This document shows, piece by piece, positions 59,585 through 64,000 of a stretch of DNA of 64,000 nucleotides (position 1 is its first letter; every line of letters starts with the position of its first letter). A model generated the notes under the pieces. The model had not been told where the DNA came from and did no database searches. It was given only the letters and a program-made list of their open reading frames with translations. Source of the DNA: an uncultured Clostridia bacterium (GTDB lineage Bacteria > Bacillota > Clostridia > TANB77 > UBA1234); assembly GCA_934169745.1 (NCBI GenBank), contig CAKPOE010000001.1, positions 248,001 to 312,000 of the forward strand. Direction: 5' to 3'. Made by a program: the position numbers and the translations under genes.

Positions 59585-61945
59585 ATGCCAAAAGATAAAA
59601 AGAAAAAGAAGAAGCACATAGTGCTTAAGATTATTCTTTGGACAATGTTAGTTGGAATTTTAATATTAATTGGGTTGGGTGCAGGCTTTATATCTTCAAT
59701 TATGAATGGAGCAGGTGCTTTATCAAAAGCGGATTTTGAAATCAATAAATTTACGACATATATATATGATAAAGATGGAAATGAATATACAACTATTAAT
59801 AGTGGAGAAAATAGAACGTATGCATCTCTTTCAGAATGTTCTCCATATCTACCAAAAGCTTTCATTTCAATAGAAGATGAAAGGTTCGAAACACACTGTG
59901 GAATAGATATAAAAAGAACATTAGGTGCGACTGTGAAGTACGTACTTAGTAAACTTAAAATTGGAAAGGCTTCTTATGGTGGAAGTACTATTACACAGCA
60001 AGTTATAAAAAAAGTAACAGGCGAGGAAGACAGAGATGCCAAAAGAAAGATTAGAGAAATTGTTAGAGCTATACAACTAGAGAAATGGCTTTCAAAAGAC
60101 CAAATCATAGAATTGTATATGAACCTTATTTATTTGGGAGAGGGCTCTTATGGCGTTGAAGCTGCGTCACGTGTTTATTTTGATAAAAATGCGAGTGATT
60201 TGAGCATAGCTGAATGTGCCCTTATAGGTGGCTTGGCACAAGCACCAGAAGGATACAATCCGTATAAATATCCAGAAAAAGCAAAAAACAGACAATTGTT
60301 GGTTTTGAAAAAAATGTACGAATGTGGATACATAAGTGAGAACGAATATGAAGAAGCAAAAAATGAAGAACTAGTGTACAAAAAAGGAAATATTGAGCTT
60401 GCATCTAGTAATTCATATTTTATAGATGCTGTTATAGAAAAAGTAATAGATGATTTACAAGAGGAAAAAGGCATCACACGTATTATGGCACAAAAAATGG
60501 TGTACAATAATGGATTAAAAATATACACAACGCTTGATCCAAAGGTGCAAGATGCGTTGGAAACAGTATATACAGATAATTCTTATTTTAAAAATGCAAA
60601 AGGTGAATATGACCCAGATTTACAATCTGCAATGGTAATTATAGACTATAAGAAAGGTAACATTGTTGGATTAATTGGTGGTGCAGGAGAAAAAACAACA
60701 CTTAGAGGTCTTAACAGAGCAACACAATCAACTAGAGCACCTGGTTCGAACATTAAGCCTTTGGCAGTGTATGGCGCAGGACTTGAGAAAGGCGTTATGA
60801 CAGCAGCTACAGTTTATGATGATGTACCAATAACATTAAAAGTTGGAAACAAGGTATGGACACCAACTAATTATGACAGACGTTATAGAGGACTTTCAAA
60901 CATAAGGAAAGCAACTATGATTTCTATGAATATAGTAGCAGTAAAAGCATTCCAAGATGTTGGTGTTGACTATTCAATAGAATTTTTAAAGAAACTAGGA
61001 ATTACAAGTTTGTCATCAAATGATAGATATCCGGCAGCTCTTGCTCTTGGCGGTTTGACTAATGGTATTTCACCAGTAGAGATGGCAGGAGCATATGGAA
61101 CTATTGCAAATGGTGGAATATACATGGAGCCAAAAGTATACACAAAAGTTGTTGATAGATATGGTGAAGTTCTTTTAGAAAAGAGAAGTACAATTAGAGA
61201 TGTAATGTCGAGAGAAAATGCATACATACTAACAAGCATGATGCAGGATGTTGTAACAGGTAGTGAGGGTACAGCTAGGGTTACAAAAATAAAAGATATT
61301 GATACAGCCGGAAAAACAGGAACAACAAGTGATTCTAAAGATCGTTGGTATAGTGCATTCACGCCATACTATGTTGGTTCTGTATGGGTTGGATATGATA
61401 AACAAAAAACAATAAGTACGAGTGTTAATCCATCTGCTAAGCTATGGAAAGCTGTTATGGAAAAAGTACATGATGGTCTACCTGCAGCAACATTTACAAA
61501 ACCTAGTGGAGTTGTTCAGGTTGAAGTTTGTAGAGATTCTGGACTTCTTCCAACAGAGTTATGTAAGAAAGATAGACGAGGAAGTAGAGTATATACTGAA
61601 TATTTTAATAGTAAAAATGGCACAATACCAACAGAGTATTGTACTACACATAAAGTTGTAGAAGTTTGTCCAGACTCATTTAAGTTAGCAAACCCTACAT
61701 GTATAAGCAAAGTTGGAACTGTCGGAATAGTGTTTATTGATAGAAATTATCAAACACCTCCAAGCAGTTTGCCAGAAGATTACGAATACGAAGTTCCAAA
61801 AACATATTGTGAACTAGATATGCATTATTGTCCAAAAGACGAGAATGGCAATTATATAACATACGATACAAACTATAACTCTGGCGATGATGAGGAAGAT
61901 GATGATACACCTTCATATTTACGTTGGCGTTGGAGAAATTATTAA
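59585..61945 (+). CDS. class A penicillin-binding protein (PBP1a type)
   Basis: About 786 residues. Basic N terminus, one membrane segment (VLKIILWTMLVGILILIGLGAG), GT51 glycosyltransferase domain (FISIEDERFETHCGIDIKR, GGSTITQQVIKKV), then the transpeptidase domain with RAPGSNIKPLAV (SxxK), SMN (SxN) and GKTGTT (KTG). C-terminal Cys-bearing extension. Makes and cross-links peptidoglycan. GGGAGG sets ATG 59585. Single gene before pfk. Confidence 0.95.
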   Translation: MPKDKKKKKKHIVLKIILWTMLVGILILIGLGAGFISSIMNGAGALSKADFEINKFTTYIYDKDGNEYTTINSGENRTYASLSECSPYLPKAFISIEDERFETHCGIDIKRTLGATVKYVLSKLKIGKASYGGSTITQQVIKKVTGEEDRDAKRKIREIVRAIQLEKWLSKDQIIELYMNLIYLGEGSYGVEAASRVYFDKNASDLSIAECALIGGLAQAPEGYNPYKYPEKAKNRQLLVLKKMYECGYISENEYEEAKNEELVYKKGNIELASSNSYFIDAVIEKVIDDLQEEKGITRIMAQKMVYNNGLKIYTTLDPKVQDALETVYTDNSYFKNAKGEYDPDLQSAMVIIDYKKGNIVGLIGGAGEKTTLRGLNRATQSTRAPGSNIKPLAVYGAGLEKGVMTAATVYDDVPITLKVGNKVWTPTNYDRRYRGLSNIRKATMISMNIVAVKAFQDVGVDYSIEFLKKLGITSLSSNDRYPAALALGGLTNGISPVEMAGAYGTIANGGIYMEPKVYTKVVDRYGEVLLEKRSTIRDVMSRENAYILTSMMQDVVTGSEGTARVTKIKDIDTAGKTGTTSDSKDRWYSAFTPYYVGSVWVGYDKQKTISTSVNPSAKLWKAVMEKVHDGLPAATFTKPSGVVQVEVCRDSGLLPTELCKKDRRGSRVYTEYFNSKNGTIPTEYCTTHKVVEVCPDSFKLANPTCISKVGTVGIVFIDRNYQTPPSSLPEDYEYEVPKTYCELDMHYCPKDENGNYITYDTNYNSGDDEEDDDTPSYLRWRWRNY

Positions 61946-61960
61946 TTATAGGAGGTACAA

Positions 61961-63082
61961 ATGATAAAGAAAGTTGGAATATTGACGGCTGGTGGAGATT
62001 GTCCAGGATTGAATGCAGTTGTAAGAGGCATTGTTAAAACGGCTGAATACAATGGCGTTGAGACATATGGTTTCTTAGAGGGATACAAGGGATTACTTGA
62101 GAATAGACTTATCAAATTAGACTCTTATGTTACATCTGGAATTCTTCGCAAAGGTGGTACAATATTAGGTTCTAATAATAAAACCAATACTTTTGCAATA
62201 CCAGTGAAAAATGAAAAAGGTGAAGTTGCATATGTGGATAAATCATTTGAAATTGCTGACAGATTAAGAGATGAAGGATTTGATGCATTAATAGTTATTG
62301 GCGGGGATGGTTCTTTAAAGTCTGCTAGAGATTATATGAGAAGAGGCATAAATGTAATAGGAGTTCCAAAGACTATTGATAATGATGTACCATATACTGA
62401 TGTGACATTTGGATTTAACACAGCAATGAACGTTGCAACAGAAGCGATTGATAGACTTCATACAACGGCTGAATCTCATGGAAGAATTATGATTTTGGAA
62501 GTTATGGGAAGATATGCTGGATGGATTGCATTAGAAGCTGGAATTGCGGGTGGAGCCGATACTGTATTAATTCCAGAAATACCATATGATTTAAATAAAG
62601 TTTTGGATAAGATAAACCAAAGAAGAAAAATGGGAAAAAACTTCAGCATTATTGTTGTTGCAGAGGGTGCTAAACCAAAAGAAGGCACAATCTCAATTAG
62701 AAAAACAGAAGAAAATGGTGCGGGATTAGATAGCGTAAAGTTAGGCGGAGCTGGAGAATATGTGGCTAGAGAGATTGAGAAGCTTGCAAACCAAGAAGCG
62801 AGAGCTACTAATCTTGGTTATGTACAACGTGGTGGAGACACAAGTCCTTATGATAGAATTTTGGCTACAGAATATGGTTCTATGGCAATGCAATTAGCTA
62901 TAGATGAAAAGTTTGGTGAAATGGTTACGATGCTTAATGGTAAGTTAACACACGTTAGTTTAGATGATGTTGCTGGTAGAAATACAGAAACAGGTAGTAA
63001 ATCGTCTAATTTGAAACTTGTTGATTTACAAAGCGATATTGTAAATACTGCACGTAGAGTTGGAATTTGTTTGGGAGATTAA
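61961..63082 (+). CDS. pfkA: 6-phosphofructokinase (ATP or PPi type unclear)
   Basis: 373 residues, longer than the 320 of classic PfkA. Motifs: GILTAGGDCPGLNAVVRGIV, IGGDGSLKSA and VPKTIDNDVPYTDVTFG, MGRYAGWIALEAG. The GGDGS glycine is the ATP-type residue, while Lys in PKTIDND is typical of PPi-using or the 'long' mixed group. Cofactor therefore cannot be fixed. With ppdK and ppa nearby, a PPi-linked glycolysis is possible but unproven. Behind AGGAGG, next to murD. Confidence 0.92.
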   Translation: MIKKVGILTAGGDCPGLNAVVRGIVKTAEYNGVETYGFLEGYKGLLENRLIKLDSYVTSGILRKGGTILGSNNKTNTFAIPVKNEKGEVAYVDKSFEIADRLRDEGFDALIVIGGDGSLKSARDYMRRGINVIGVPKTIDNDVPYTDVTFGFNTAMNVATEAIDRLHTTAESHGRIMILEVMGRYAGWIALEAGIAGGADTVLIPEIPYDLNKVLDKINQRRKMGKNFSIIVVAEGAKPKEGTISIRKTEENGAGLDSVKLGGAGEYVAREIEKLANQEARATNLGYVQRGGDTSPYDRILATEYGSMAMQLAIDEKFGEMVTMLNGKLTHVSLDDVAGRNTETGSKSSNLKLVDLQSDIVNTARRVGICLGD

Positions 63083-63100
63083 AATGAAAGGTGAAGTTTT

Positions 63101-64000
63101 ATGTACGTAAATGAAAATCTTGAAGAATTTAAGAATTACATTAAAGGCAGATATGTTGCTGTAATGGGTATGGGAGTCAGCAATACACCTCTAATTCGTT
63201 ATTTGATGGATTTAGACGCGAATATAACGGTTTTTGATAGAAAGACAGAAGAAGAATTAGATAGAGCACTTTGCGAAGAATATATGCTTCAAGGCGTTAA
63301 ATTTTCTCTTGGAGAAAATTATTTGGATAACTTGGTTGGATATGACATTATATTCCGTTCTCCAAGTATGCGACCAGATTTGCCACAAATAGAAAAAGAA
63401 CTTGATAGAGGTGCTGTTCTTACATCTGAAATAGAAATGCTTATAGATTTATGCCCAGGAAAGATAATTGGAATAACAGGTAGCGATGGAAAAACTACTA
63501 CAACTACTCTTATATATAATATGCTAAAAGAGGAAGGCTATAATTGTTATCTTGGTGGTAATATAGGTATTCCATTGTTTGCCAAAATAGATGAGATGAG
63601 ACCTGATGATATTGTGGTACTTGAACTAAGCAGTTTTCAGTTGATGACACTTAAAAAGAGCCCAGATATAGCAGTAATTACTAATGTTTCTCCAAATCAT
63701 TTGGATATTCATAAAGATTATAATGAGTACATAAACGCAAAGAGAAATATATATTTGTACCAAAACAGTAATGATTTGGTAGTATTAAATTATGACAATG
63801 ATATTACAAGGGAATTTGCAGACACAGCTAAAGGAAAAGTAAGATTTTTCAGTGTAAATACAAGACTGGATGATGGTGTTATTTTGGATCAAAACATTAT
63901 TAAAACATCTTCTGGTAAAATACGAACACAAATAATTGATATAAAAGACATTCTATTACTTGGAAGACATAACGTTGAAAATGCTTGTACAGCCATTGCA
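63101..64000 (+). CDS. murD: UDP-N-acetylmuramoyl-L-alanine--D-glutamate ligase, 3' end cut by window
   Basis: 300 codons visible with no stop. Starts at ATG 63101 behind AAAGGTGAAG. N-terminal Rossmann domain (GRYVAVMGMGVSNTPLIRYL), then the ATP loop GITGSDGKTTTTTL, GGNIGIPLF, LELSSFQLM and TNVSPNHLDIHKD, the Mur-ligase signatures of MurD. It adds D-Glu to UDP-MurNAc-L-Ala. The C-terminal domain lies beyond the window. Confidence 0.96.
   Translation, partial: MYVNENLEEFKNYIKGRYVAVMGMGVSNTPLIRYLMDLDANITVFDRKTEEELDRALCEEYMLQGVKFSLGENYLDNLVGYDIIFRSPSMRPDLPQIEKELDRGAVLTSEIEMLIDLCPGKIIGITGSDGKTTTTTLIYNMLKEEGYNCYLGGNIGIPLFAKIDEMRPDDIVVLELSSFQLMTLKKSPDIAVITNVSPNHLDIHKDYNEYINAKRNIYLYQNSNDLVVLNYDNDITREFADTAKGKVRFFSVNTRLDDGVILDQNIIKTSSGKIRTQIIDIKDILLLGRHNVENACTAIA

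Noticed and set aside
59368..59865. Minus-strand 165-codon frame across the dprA-PBP junction
   Set aside because: Overlaps two secure genes antisense; composition not protein-like.

Overview
The window is AT-rich, with Shine-Dalgarno sites of the AGGAGG type, and it carries many endospore genes: spoIIAA-spoIIAB-sigF, yabP-yabQ, spoIID-spoIIQ, a pdaA-like deacetylase and yqfC-yqfD. It also has an agr peptide-signalling locus and a single-chain glycyl-tRNA synthetase. This points to an anaerobic spore-forming Clostridia-type Firmicute, most likely an uncultured gut lineage. The genus cannot be named from the sequence alone. Coding is dense and most genes sit in short operons with ATGA overlaps.

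Layout. 1-2115: valS, missing its 5' end. 2267-3703: spoIIA operon (sigma-F and its regulators). 3836-6082: a DUF2238-like membrane protein, yabP-yabQ-divIC and a stand-alone CBM25-like protein. 6286-7126 (minus): rplM-rpsI. 7259-8569: infC-rpmI-rplT behind an L20-type leader. 8625-10382: spoIID-spoIIQ. 10473-15179: asnS (minus) and gatCAB (plus) from divergent promoters. 15309-15755: an unknown gene, followed by tRNA-Thr(CGT).

Right after the tRNA lies an accessory island (about 15900-22910). It holds a DinJ-YoeB type toxin-antitoxin pair, the tail of a mobilisation gene plus TnpV (Tn4451-type debris), a frameshifted acetyltransferase, an unknown three-helix membrane protein, unexplained structured intergenic DNA and a 3' gene remnant. 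It also holds three single-gene transcription units that look richer in G+C than their surroundings. Two of these (16489-17000 and 21274-21783, both minus) share nearly the same promoter and a conserved hairpin leader but encode unrelated proteins. This is the strongest candidate here for something undescribed.

22973-30888 is a tRNA-modification and radical-SAM block: a P-loop kinase, trmR, a U32 hydroxylase-type protein, a TIGR03960-like radical SAM protein with its DUF2344 partner, miaB and a TGS-uridine kinase. 30906-35418 carries an RNHCP protein, a membrane-anchored protein, a tiny Cys/Asn-rich spore-type protein and the agr locus (agrBD plus, agrCA minus, converging). 35662-44666 is the classic spore/housekeeping string pdaA, yqfC, yqfD, [unknown 404-aa gene], ybeY, DUF3048, cdd, era, yqzL, recO, glyS. 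The unknown gene stands where phoH and pgpH are usual. 44726-52071 has an ATP-grasp protein, a secreted metalloprotease-like protein, a frameshifted SLH protein and a 1326-residue SLH/InlB-repeat/VWA surface protein. 52241-64000 has ppdK, ppa, a TPR protein, uppP (frameshifted), folD, dprA, a class A PBP, pfk and the start of murD.

Two intergenic spots (36610-36679 and 54936-55005) carry the same pair of 33-bp repeats at a 37-bp period. Three frameshifts (near 19210, 47831 and 57216) break otherwise intact reading frames and could be real decay or sequence error.
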